Source: Brotonthovivens sp045629925
GTDB taxonomy: Bacteria > Bacillota > Clostridia > Lachnospirales > Lachnospiraceae
Assembly (NCBI GenBank): GCA_045629925.1
Contig: JAZQSD010000067.1
Coordinates: 1-47,485 of the forward strand
Length of the DNA: 47,485 bases
Direction: 5' to 3'
Shown: one piece after another, positions 40,959 to 47,485 of the stretch
Numbering within the stretch: position 1 is the stretch's first letter
How the letters are laid out: every line of letters begins with the position of its first letter
Notes under the pieces: generated by a model
Told to the model about the DNA's origin: nothing
Databases searched by the model: none
What the model saw: only the letters and a program-made list of their open reading frames with translations
Program-made: the position numbers and the translations under genes

Positions 40959-41795
40959 ATGAATCCAGTATATGAGAAATTAGTTCGTTGTTATGAAAGT
41001 GTAAAAGAAAAAGTTGATTTTCAGCCAGAAATCGCCATCGTATTAGGTTCTGGACTGGGAGATTACGCTGATAGAATTGATCAGGTAGCGACTCTTGATT
41101 ACAAAGATATTGAAGGCTTCCCAGTTTCTACAGCACTTGGACATAAAGGAAGATTTGTGTTTGGTTATATCGATGAAGTACCTGTTGTGTGCATGCAGGG
41201 ACGTGTTCATTACTATGAAGGTTATGACATTACAGATGTTGTCCTTCCAATCAGATTGATGGGATTATTAGGCGCAAAAGTATTATTCCTTACAAATGCG
41301 TCTGGCGGTATGATGGATGGTATGGAAGTTGGCGATCTTATGCTGATCAGTGGACACATTTCTTGTCTTGTTCCATCTCCATTGATTGGACAGAATATTG
41401 ATGAACTGGGTGTTCGCTTCCCTGACATGAGTGATGTATATGCCACAGAACTTCGTGACATCATCAAAGCTACTGCAGCAAAATGCGAAGTGCCTTTAAA
41501 AGAAGGTGTTTACATTCAGACAACAGGTCCTAACTACGAAACACCACAGGAAATCAAGATGTACAAAATGCTTGGAGCTGATGCAGTTGGTATGAGTACA
41601 GCATGCGAAGCGATGGTTGCAAACCATATGGGCATGAAAGTTTGCGGAATTTCCTGTATTTCTAACCTTGCTGCAGGAATTTCTCCAAATCCTCTTACAC
41701 ATGAAGAGATTCAGATTGCAGCTGATATGGCAGCTCCAAGATTTAGAGCGCTTGTAACAGAATCTGTAAAGGCAATTCATAAAGCTTTACAGTAA
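40959..41795 (+). CDS. punA: Purine nucleoside phosphorylase (trimeric inosine/guanosine type)
   Basis: The enzyme cleaves inosine and guanosine with phosphate to base and ribose 1-phosphate. The 278-residue length and motifs are those of the trimeric class: IVLGSGLGDYAD near residue 27, GRVHYYEGY near 84 with the phosphate-binding residues, TNASGGMMDGMEVGDLM near 112, GPNYETPQE near 190 and GMSTACEAM near 213. A strong ACAGGAGGA site precedes the ATG. An amidohydrolase likely to act on nucleosides follows, so both may serve purine salvage. Confidence 0.95.
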   Translation: MNPVYEKLVRCYESVKEKVDFQPEIAIVLGSGLGDYADRIDQVATLDYKDIEGFPVSTALGHKGRFVFGYIDEVPVVCMQGRVHYYEGYDITDVVLPIRLMGLLGAKVLFLTNASGGMMDGMEVGDLMLISGHISCLVPSPLIGQNIDELGVRFPDMSDVYATELRDIIKATAAKCEVPLKEGVYIQTTGPNYETPQEIKMYKMLGADAVGMSTACEAMVANHMGMKVCGISCISNLAAGISPNPLTHEEIQIAADMAAPRFRALVTESVKAIHKALQ

Positions 41796-41850
41796 AAATA
41801 TCGATTGAGATAATTTGAATGTTCGGTATAGAGAAAGACGAGGGAAAAAG

Positions 41851-43134
41851 ATGAATATTCGTTTTTATAACGCTAGAATTTTAGTGTTAGATAAAGAAGA
41901 AAATTTTGAAATCATTCAGGGTGAACTTTGGGTAAAAGGTGATAGTATTTACTATATCGGTGATGGAGTTGCGCCTTCAGTAGAAACTCTTTGCTGGGAT
42001 CGTGAGATTGATGTGGAAAACAATCTGCTCATGCCAGGTTTTAAAAATGCACATACACACACAGCGATGACATTTTTAAGATCTTTTGCAGACGATCTGC
42101 CATTACAGGAATGGCTGTTTAACCGCGTATTCCCAAAAGAAGGTCAGTTGACAGAAGATGATGTTTACTATCTGAATGTATTGGGTATCATGGAATACCT
42201 TACAAGTGGTATTACATCAAATTTTGATATGTATTTTTATCCACCTAAGAATGCAAAAGCATCCATTGATTGTGGATTCCGTACAGTGCAGGTGTCTGGA
42301 TTGAACAACTTCGGCGGTTCCATCGAGATTGTGGAAGAAAATTACAATATTGTGAATGAGATGAGTGATCTGACAAGTATGCTGATCGGTTTCCATGCAG
42401 AATATACAACATCTCCAGAATTGATGAAAGGTATCGCAGGACTTGCTCAGAAGTACAAATCTCCTGTGTTTATGCATAATTCTGAAACAGCATTAGAAGT
42501 AAAAGAATGTTTTGATAGATATGGAATGTCTCCAACACAGTACACAGAGCAGCTTGGTATGTATGAATACGGCGGCGGTGGATACCACTGTGTGTATTTG
42601 GATGATAAAGATATAGAAATCTTCAAGAAACACAATATGACAGCAGTTACTTGTCCTGCTTCGAACTTAAAGCTTGCAAGTGGTATTGCACCAATTAAGA
42701 AATTTGTTGACAACGGCATGAACATTGCTATTGGAACAGATGGACCTGCAAGTAACAATGCGCTTGATATGTTCCGTGAAATGTATCTGGTATCAGCACT
42801 TGCTAAAGTTCGCGAGATGGATGCAGAATGTGTATCTGCTGACAAGATTCTTTACATGGCTACTACGGGTGGTGCAAAAGCAATGGGACTGGAAGACTGT
42901 GACAGACTTGCGGTTGGAAAGAAAGCAGATATTATCATGCTTGACCTGATGCAGCCAAACATGCAGCCAGAAAACAACATTGTGAAAAATATTGTTTATA
43001 GCGGAAGCAAGCAGAATGTAACAATGACAATGGTTAACGGAAAGATTCTGTACGAAAACCAGAAGTTTGACATTGGTTTTGATCCTAAGGATGTATATAG
43101 AGAAGCTACAAAAGTTATTCGTGGAATGAATTAA
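41851..43134 (+). CDS. mtaD: Amidohydrolase, S-adenosylhomocysteine / methylthioadenosine deaminase-like
   Basis: This 427-residue member of the TRZ/ATZ amidohydrolase group has metal-binding HTHTAM near residue 67, a third metal ligand in IGFHAEYTTS near 185, and GTDGPASNN near 300 with the metal-binding Asp. Relatives deaminate S-adenosylhomocysteine, 5'-methylthioadenosine or adenosine to the inosine form; exact substrate cannot be read. The ATG at 41851 (CGAGGGA upstream) fits the family start better than the one at 41815. It follows the nucleoside phosphorylase gene without a terminator, so a joint purine-salvage role is likely. Confidence 0.87.
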   Translation: MNIRFYNARILVLDKEENFEIIQGELWVKGDSIYYIGDGVAPSVETLCWDREIDVENNLLMPGFKNAHTHTAMTFLRSFADDLPLQEWLFNRVFPKEGQLTEDDVYYLNVLGIMEYLTSGITSNFDMYFYPPKNAKASIDCGFRTVQVSGLNNFGGSIEIVEENYNIVNEMSDLTSMLIGFHAEYTTSPELMKGIAGLAQKYKSPVFMHNSETALEVKECFDRYGMSPTQYTEQLGMYEYGGGGYHCVYLDDKDIEIFKKHNMTAVTCPASNLKLASGIAPIKKFVDNGMNIAIGTDGPASNNALDMFREMYLVSALAKVREMDAECVSADKILYMATTGGAKAMGLEDCDRLAVGKKADIIMLDLMQPNMQPENNIVKNIVYSGSKQNVTMTMVNGKILYENQKFDIGFDPKDVYREATKVIRGMN

Positions 43135-43149
43135 TCCGGGAGGGTTGGT

Positions 43150-43626
43150 ATGCAGGTTACCATTTATACAGATGGCGCGGCCAGAGGAAATCCTGATGGC
43201 CCAGGCGGTTATGGCACCGTACTACAGTATCGTGACACGAAAGGTGTGCTTCATGAGAGAGAGTTAAGTGCTGGTTATAAGAAAACAACAAATAACAGAA
43301 TGGAGCTAATGGCTGCTATCGTTGGATTGGAAGCTTTAAACCGTCCATGTAAGGTGGATCTGTATTCTGACTCTAAGTATCTGACAGATGCGTTTAACCA
43401 GAACTGGATAGATGGCTGGTTAAAAAGAGGCTGGAAAAAAGCTGACAAGAAGCCGGTGAAAAATGTAGAACTGTGGCAGAGACTTTTGAAAGCAAAAGAA
43501 CCTCATCAGGTTACTTTTCATTGGGTGAAAGGTCACGACGGACATCCGGAAAATGAGAGATGTGACAGACTGGCAACAACAGCAGCTGATGGCGATAATT
43601 TGTTGGAAGATACTTACGATTTATAG
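43150..43626 (+). CDS. rnhA: Ribonuclease HI
   Basis: RNase HI cuts RNA in RNA-DNA hybrids. The 158-residue protein has the DEDD active site: Asp8 in YTDGAARGNPDGPGGYG, Glu52 in NNRMELMAAI, Asp74 in LYSDSKYLTD, and the last Asp in CDRLAT, plus the basic WLKRGWKKADKKPVKN handle that binds the hybrid. The length equals the E. coli enzyme. GGGAGGGTTGG precedes the ATG, 15 bases after the amidohydrolase stop. Confidence 0.96.
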   Translation: MQVTIYTDGAARGNPDGPGGYGTVLQYRDTKGVLHERELSAGYKKTTNNRMELMAAIVGLEALNRPCKVDLYSDSKYLTDAFNQNWIDGWLKRGWKKADKKPVKNVELWQRLLKAKEPHQVTFHWVKGHDGHPENERCDRLATTAADGDNLLEDTYDL

Positions 43627-43636
43627 CAAAAATATG

Positions 43637-43674
43637 GATTTTAGGGGTACACATCCTAAAATCTGTGCTATAAT
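43637..43674 (+). promoter_or_regulatory. Inverted repeat and -10 box upstream of alaS
   Basis: GATTTTAGG (43637-43645) and CCTAAAATC (43655-43663) form a perfect 9-base inverted repeat, followed by TATAAT at 43669-43674. There is no good -35 box: the repeat occupies that place. No T run follows, so an operator overlapping the promoter is more likely than a terminator. Confidence 0.45.
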
Positions 43675-43749
43675 ATTTGATGGTTTTTTAACAAAGTTTT
43701 AAAGTATTAAAAGCATTATTTAATAGAATTACTTTTTGGAGGAATGATT

Positions 43750-46407
43750 GTGAAAAAAGCATTTGGAGTAAATGATCTGCGCAGAATGTATCTTGAATTT
43801 TTCGAAAGCAAAGATCATCTGGCAAAACCAAGTTATTCATTAATACCACACAATGACAAAAGTTTGTTATTGATCAATGCTGGTATGGCACCATTAAAAC
43901 CATATTTTACAGGACAGGAAATCCCACCTAAGAATCGTATGACTACATGTCAGAAATGTATTCGTACAGGTGATATCGAGAACGTAGGTAAGACAGCTCG
44001 TCATCTTACATTCTTTGAAATGCTCGGTAACTTTTCTTTTGGTGATTACTTTAAGAGAGAAGCGATTGCATGGTCCTGGGAATTTTTAACAGAAGTACTT
44101 GGATTAGAAGAAGATCGTCTCTATCCATCTATCTACGGTGAAGACGAAGAAGCTTTTGAAATCTGGAATAAAGAAATCGGAATTCCTGCAGAAAAAATCA
44201 CACGTTTCTATCGTGATGAAAATGGCGAATGTGATAACTTCTGGGAACATGGTGCAGGCCCATGTGGTCCATGTTCTGAAATCTACTATGACCGCGGTGA
44301 AAAATACGGTTGTGGTGATCCAGGATGTAAAGTTGGCTGTGATTGTGATCGTTTCATGGAAGTGTGGAACAACGTATTTACACAGTTTGACGGTGATGGC
44401 AAAGGCAATTACGTAGAACTTGCAAATAAAAACATTGATACAGGTATGGGTCTGGAACGTCTAGCAGTAGTTATGCAGGATGTAGATTCCGTATTTGATG
44501 TAGATACAATGAAAGCAATCCGCGATAAAGTATGTGAACTTGCTGGTAAAACATACAAGGCAGATGCAACAGACGATATCTCTATCCGTCTGATTACAGA
44601 CCATATCCGTTCTTCAACATTCATGGTATCTGATGGTATCATGCCAACAAATGAAGGCCGTGGATATGTACTTCGCCGTTTAATTCGTCGTGCAGCTCGT
44701 CACGGAAGAATGCTTGGTATTGATGGTGTATTTTTAGCAGAACTTTCCGCTACAGTAATCGCAGAATCTAAAGATGGTTATCCAGAATTAGAAGAAAAGA
44801 AAGATTTCATCTTCAAAGTACTTACACAGGAAGAAGAAAAATTCAATAAGACAATTGACCAGGGTCTGTCCATTTTAGCTGATCTTCAGGCTGATATGGA
44901 AACAAAAGGAGAAAAAGTTCTCTCTGGCGCAGACGCTTTCAAATTATATGATACTTACGGATTCCCTATCGATCTTACAAATGAAATCCTGGAAGAAAAA
45001 GGATTTTCCATCGATATGGATGGCTTTAAAGCTGCCATGGAAGAACAGCGTACAAAAGCTCGTTCTGCTCGTAAAGTAACAAACTACATGGGTGCAGATG
45101 TAACAGTATACGAATCTATCGACCCATCCGTTACAACAGAGTTTGTTGGATATGAAAATACTGTATATAGCTCTGAAGTAACAGTACTTACAACAGAAAC
45201 AGAGTTAGTAGAAGCCCTCACAGATGGTGAAATCGGTACAATCTTTGTAAAAGAATCTCCATTCTATCCAACAATGGGTGGTCAGAATGCAGATATGGGT
45301 TATATCCGTACAGCAGATGGTGAATTCAAAGTAGAAGACACTGTAAAAATGCTTGGTGGAAAAGTTGGTCATATTGGTAAAGTTACAAAAGGTATGATCA
45401 AAGTTGGCGATGTTGTTGAACTTAGCATCGATACAGACAGACGTCAGGCAATCGCAAAGAACCACAGTGCAACACATTTGTTACAGAAAGCACTTCGTGA
45501 AGTTCTTGGTACTCATGTTGAACAGGCTGGTTCTGATGTAAATGCTGACAGACTTCGTTTTGACTTCTCACATTTCTCTGCTTTAACAGCAGAAGAATTA
45601 GCTCAGGTAGAAGCTATTGTAAATCAGAAGATTGCTGAAAATATTGCAGTTGTAACAGCTGAAATGTCTTTAGACGAAGCGAAAAAATCCGGCGCAATGG
45701 CACTCTTTGGTGAAAAATACGGTGAGACAGTTCGTGTTGTAAAAATGGGTGATTTCTCCACAGAACTTTGTGGTGGTACACACGTTCCTAACACAGGCGT
45801 AATCAGTGCATTTAAGATCGTATCTGAAACAGGTGTAGCTGCAGGTGTACGTCGTATTGAAGCCCTTACAGCAAAAGGTGTATTTGAATATTACGATAAG
45901 TTAGAAGAAACATTAAATGCGGCTGCAAAAGTGCTGAAAACAAATCCAGCATCTTTAGTAGAAAAGATTGAACATCTTCAGGCAGAATTAAAAGCTGCTT
46001 TAAGCGAAAACGAATCCTTAAAGAGCAAGGCTGCAAAAGAAGCTCTTGGGGATGTTATGGATCAGGTAGTAGAAGTGAAAGGTGTAAAACTTCTTGCAAC
46101 AGCAGTGTCAGGCGTTGATATGAACGGACTTCGTGATCTGGGAGACCAGCTGAAAGAAAAACTTGGCGAAGGTGTTGTATTACTTGCATCCGATAACGAA
46201 GGTAAAGTAAATTTAGTAGCAATGGCAACTGATGCAGCAATGGCGCAGGGCGCTCATGCAGGTAATCTGATCAAAGCAATCGCAGCAAAAGTAGGCGGTG
46301 GCGGTGGCGGACGTCCAAATATGGCACAGGCTGGCGGAAAAAATCCAGCAGGAATTCCTGATGCAATTGCAGCAGCAAAAGATGCTTTAGAAGGTCAGAT
46401 CAAATAA
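43750..46407 (+). CDS. alaS: Alanyl-tRNA synthetase
   Basis: AlaRS charges tRNA-Ala and edits mischarged Ser and Gly. The 885-residue protein has the class II core (about 1-240, with RTGDIENVGKTARHLTFFEM), the tRNA-binding domain, the editing domain with zinc ligands in HSATHLLQ near residue 575 and CGGTHVPNTG near 675, and the C-Ala domain with GGGGGGRPNMAQAGG near the end. I chose the GTG at 43750, 7 bases after GGAGG, over the ATG at 43744, which has only one base between. No T-box fits the 123-base leader. Confidence 0.96.
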   Translation: MKKAFGVNDLRRMYLEFFESKDHLAKPSYSLIPHNDKSLLLINAGMAPLKPYFTGQEIPPKNRMTTCQKCIRTGDIENVGKTARHLTFFEMLGNFSFGDYFKREAIAWSWEFLTEVLGLEEDRLYPSIYGEDEEAFEIWNKEIGIPAEKITRFYRDENGECDNFWEHGAGPCGPCSEIYYDRGEKYGCGDPGCKVGCDCDRFMEVWNNVFTQFDGDGKGNYVELANKNIDTGMGLERLAVVMQDVDSVFDVDTMKAIRDKVCELAGKTYKADATDDISIRLITDHIRSSTFMVSDGIMPTNEGRGYVLRRLIRRAARHGRMLGIDGVFLAELSATVIAESKDGYPELEEKKDFIFKVLTQEEEKFNKTIDQGLSILADLQADMETKGEKVLSGADAFKLYDTYGFPIDLTNEILEEKGFSIDMDGFKAAMEEQRTKARSARKVTNYMGADVTVYESIDPSVTTEFVGYENTVYSSEVTVLTTETELVEALTDGEIGTIFVKESPFYPTMGGQNADMGYIRTADGEFKVEDTVKMLGGKVGHIGKVTKGMIKVGDVVELSIDTDRRQAIAKNHSATHLLQKALREVLGTHVEQAGSDVNADRLRFDFSHFSALTAEELAQVEAIVNQKIAENIAVVTAEMSLDEAKKSGAMALFGEKYGETVRVVKMGDFSTELCGGTHVPNTGVISAFKIVSETGVAAGVRRIEALTAKGVFEYYDKLEETLNAAAKVLKTNPASLVEKIEHLQAELKAALSENESLKSKAAKEALGDVMDQVVEVKGVKLLATAVSGVDMNGLRDLGDQLKEKLGEGVVLLASDNEGKVNLVAMATDAAMAQGAHAGNLIKAIAAKVGGGGGGRPNMAQAGGKNPAGIPDAIAAAKDALEGQIK

Positions 46408-46439
46408 GTATAATTTTTAACAAATTACAACTTTTTGTG

Positions 46440-46467
46440 TTGACAAACACATTTTATATGTTATAAT
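46440..46467 (+). promoter_or_regulatory. Consensus promoter of rpsU
   Basis: TTGACA (46440-46445) and TATAAT (46462-46467) match consensus exactly with a 16-base spacer, as expected for a ribosomal protein gene. Confidence 0.88.
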
Positions 46468-46543
46468 AACTTGCAGTGCAAAAAAATTACCCAAACAGTT
46501 GATATGCACAATACGCAACTGGAGGGAGGTTAGGTGTGATTCT

Positions 46544-46720
46544 ATGTCAAATGTAATCGTTAAAGAAAACGAAACTTTAGATAGCGCTTTACGCAGATTC
46601 AAGAGAAATTGTGCAAAAGCTGGTATCCAGCAGGAAATTCGTAAAAGAGAACATTACGAAAAACCAAGCGTAAAACGTAAAAAGAAATCTGAAGCAGCTA
46701 GAAAACGTAAATATAACTAA
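46544..46720 (+). CDS. rpsU: 30S ribosomal protein S21
   Basis: The 58-residue basic protein begins MSNVIVKENETLDSALRRF and ends in a Lys/Arg-rich tail, typical of bS21, which helps position the mRNA near the 16S rRNA 3' end. Length is normal. The ATG at 46544 is preceded by two purine-rich stretches (GGAGGGAGG and TAGGTG); the frame opens earlier, at 46499, but the family start is 46544. It has its own consensus promoter and terminator. A second, near-identical copy lies about 100 bases downstream. Confidence 0.95.
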   Translation: MSNVIVKENETLDSALRRFKRNCAKAGIQQEIRKREHYEKPSVKRKKKSEAARKRKYN

Positions 46721-46730
46721 AAAAACATTA

Positions 46731-46766
46731 AAAGTCCTCAACAGGTTTTGTTGGGGACTTTTTTTG
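46731..46766 (+). terminator. Terminator after rpsU
   Basis: AAAGTCCTCAAC (46731-46742) pairs with GTTGGGGACTTT (46750-46761), with one G-T pair, followed by T. Confidence 0.85.
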
Positions 46767-46821
46767 TATTCATAGATAGATTAGGGTATGGCATATAAAT
46801 GTTATAAGAAGTCATAGTAGG

Positions 46822-46998
46822 ATGTTTTATGAAAAGAATAAAGAAAATGAGACTTTAGATAGCGCTTTACGCAGATTCAAAAGAAACTGTGCGAAAGCAG
46901 GTATTCAGCAGGAAATTCGTAAGAGAGAACATTACGAAAAACCAAGCGTAAGACGTAAGAAAAAATCTGAAGCTGCTAGAAAACGTAAGTATAACTAA
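46822..46998 (+). CDS. Second S21 copy with altered N-terminus
   Basis: A 58-codon frame from ATG 46822 to TAA 46996-46998 encodes an S21 that matches the first copy from residue 7 on. The last 52 codons differ by about 13 bases, all synonymous except one Lys to Arg change near residue 43. The first six residues (MFYEKN) replace MSNVIV while keeping the same length. No proper ribosome binding site precedes the ATG; only AGTAGG abuts it. No convincing promoter is visible, but a terminator follows at 47011. The substitution pattern points to selection on the protein, so a functional paralogue with unusual initiation is as likely as a recent pseudogene. Confidence 0.7.
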   Translation: MFYEKNKENETLDSALRRFKRNCAKAGIQQEIRKREHYEKPSVRRKKKSEAARKRKYN

Positions 46999-47010
46999 TA
47001 TGTGCAAACA

Positions 47011-47043
47011 AAAGGCGTCATGCAAAAGCATGGCTCCTTTTTT
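47011..47043 (+). terminator. Terminator after the second rpsU copy
   Basis: AAAGG-CGT-CATGC (47011-47023) faces GCATG-GCT-CCTTT (47028-47040), followed by T. The separate terminator suggests that the second copy is a transcription unit. Confidence 0.75.
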
Positions 47044-47051
47044 ATGTGGTA

Positions 47052-47060
47052 TGGTATAAT
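47052..47060 (+). promoter_or_regulatory. Extended -10 promoter candidate
   Basis: TGGTATAAT is an extended -10 box without a matching -35. It could drive the membrane protein gene at 47187. An inverted repeat TACTCGA/TCGAGTA (47114-47120 and 47129-47135) lies in the leader. Confidence 0.4.
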
Positions 47061-47186
47061 ACAACTATAAAGAATAATGAAAAACCTAATAAAGATTCAT
47101 ATGTATATTCTAATACTCGAATAACTGGTCGAGTACCAGAATGATTTGATGATGTTTTACATGTTTGGGAGGATTAGAAAGTAGAA

Positions 47187-47485
47187 ATGTTAGAAAAAAT
47201 AGAATATATGCCAAGAAAAATTTATATTTATGCCGCTATGATGGTCTTTTTGATTGGTTTAGGACTTTCGCTTTTTTTCTTGATTAGTGTACGTCCTAAT
47301 GATAGAGAAGATTTTTTTGTGTTATTAATAATAATTTTAGGATACTTATTGATTGCGATAATTCTTGTATTATTTTCTGGATTAAAAGTTTATTTTACAA
47401 AAGACGCTGTATATGTACAATTTAATACCAAATCTAAATTGAAAAGATATTCTTATGAGAATTATAAGTTTGCGTATTATTGTCG
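47187..47485 (+). CDS. Membrane protein, N-terminal part (cut by window edge)
   Basis: From the ATG at 47187 an open frame runs to the window end, giving about 99 residues. Two membrane helices are clear (about residues 12-33 and 45-67), separated by a short charged loop (RPNDRED). The part after them is polar and Lys/Tyr-rich and looks like the start of a small soluble domain, perhaps of the bacterial PH type seen in proteins of this topology. GGGAGG lies 14 bases before the ATG, which is rather far. I do not recognise the family. Confidence 0.6.
   Translation, partial: MLEKIEYMPRKIYIYAAMMVFLIGLGLSLFFLISVRPNDREDFFVLLIIILGYLLIAIILVLFSGLKVYFTKDAVYVQFNTKSKLKRYSYENYKFAYYC

Noticed and set aside
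1..47485. Prophage, insertion sequence, CRISPR array, tRNA or rRNA genes
   Set aside because: No transposase, integrase, spaced repeats, cloverleaf or rRNA-like sequence was seen on either strand.

Overview
This window reads as chromosomal DNA of a spore-forming, low-GC, anaerobic Firmicute, most likely a Lachnospiraceae (Clostridia) gut bacterium. The grounds are the dcw order mraZ-rsmH-ftsL-pbp-pbp-mraY-murD-ftsW-ftsQ-ftsZ followed directly by spoIIGA-sigE, the presence of sigG and spoIVA, DUF1540 and C_GCAxxG_C_C family proteins, and AGGAGG-type ribosome binding sites before almost every gene. I see no mobile element, CRISPR array, rRNA or tRNA.

Layout. 1-490: minus-strand start of an acetamidase/formamidase gene preceded by a small membrane protein. 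669-4138: SEC-C protein, thrS, a DUF1540 gene interrupted by two in-frame UGA codons, and an HPr-like protein. 4324-16160: division and cell-wall cluster with phased MraZ boxes in front. 16239-20211: sporulation block (spoIIGA, sigE, an L,D-transpeptidase, and sigG in inverted orientation). 20298-23201: PTS-IIC-like membrane protein and argS. 23386-28774: tight five-gene operon (LUD protein, ABC exporter, DUF2156 protein, two G3E/CobW GTPases). 28775-35676: a catabolic island. 35741-40835: HxlR regulator, C_GCAxxG_C_C protein, malQ, LysR regulator, spoIVA. 40959-47485: purine nucleoside phosphorylase, a nucleoside-deaminase-like amidohydrolase, rnhA, alaS, two rpsU copies and a truncated membrane protein gene.

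The most interesting region is 28775-35676. In order it encodes a cupin, a short-chain reductase, a 3-hydroxyacyl-CoA-dehydrogenase-like enzyme, a metal-dependent cyclase-family hydrolase, a BKACE acyl-cleaving enzyme and a 62-residue zinc-ribbon protein, then a terminator, then a GntR regulator and a phosphate butyryltransferase-like gene under their own promoters. The four core enzymes match, step for step, the anaerobic phloroglucinol pathway: phloroglucinol reductase, dihydrophloroglucinol cyclohydrolase, 3-hydroxy-5-oxohexanoate dehydrogenase and triacetate acetoacetate-lyase. I recall these at gene level from Clostridium scatologenes and biochemically from Eubacterium oxidoreducens. Products would be acetoacetate and acetoacetyl-CoA, feeding butyrate and acetate formation. 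That suggests a flavonoid- or phloroglucinol-using gut organism of the Eubacterium ramulus type, which is inference. The cupin and zinc ribbon have no role I know of. A 9-base word, TGCRARATG, lies upstream of the -35 box in all three promoters of the island and may mark one regulon.

Other points: a spoIVA sigma-E-type promoter nested in the loop of a terminator hairpin whose 3' arm contains the spoIVA ribosome binding site; a second rpsU copy with almost only synonymous changes; an HPr-like protein with Ala at the position of regulatory Ser46; a G3E GTPase fused to a YcgQ/DUF1980-like domain; and candidate sigma-G/F-type promoters before DUF1540 and sigG. All assignments are by reading; no database search was possible.
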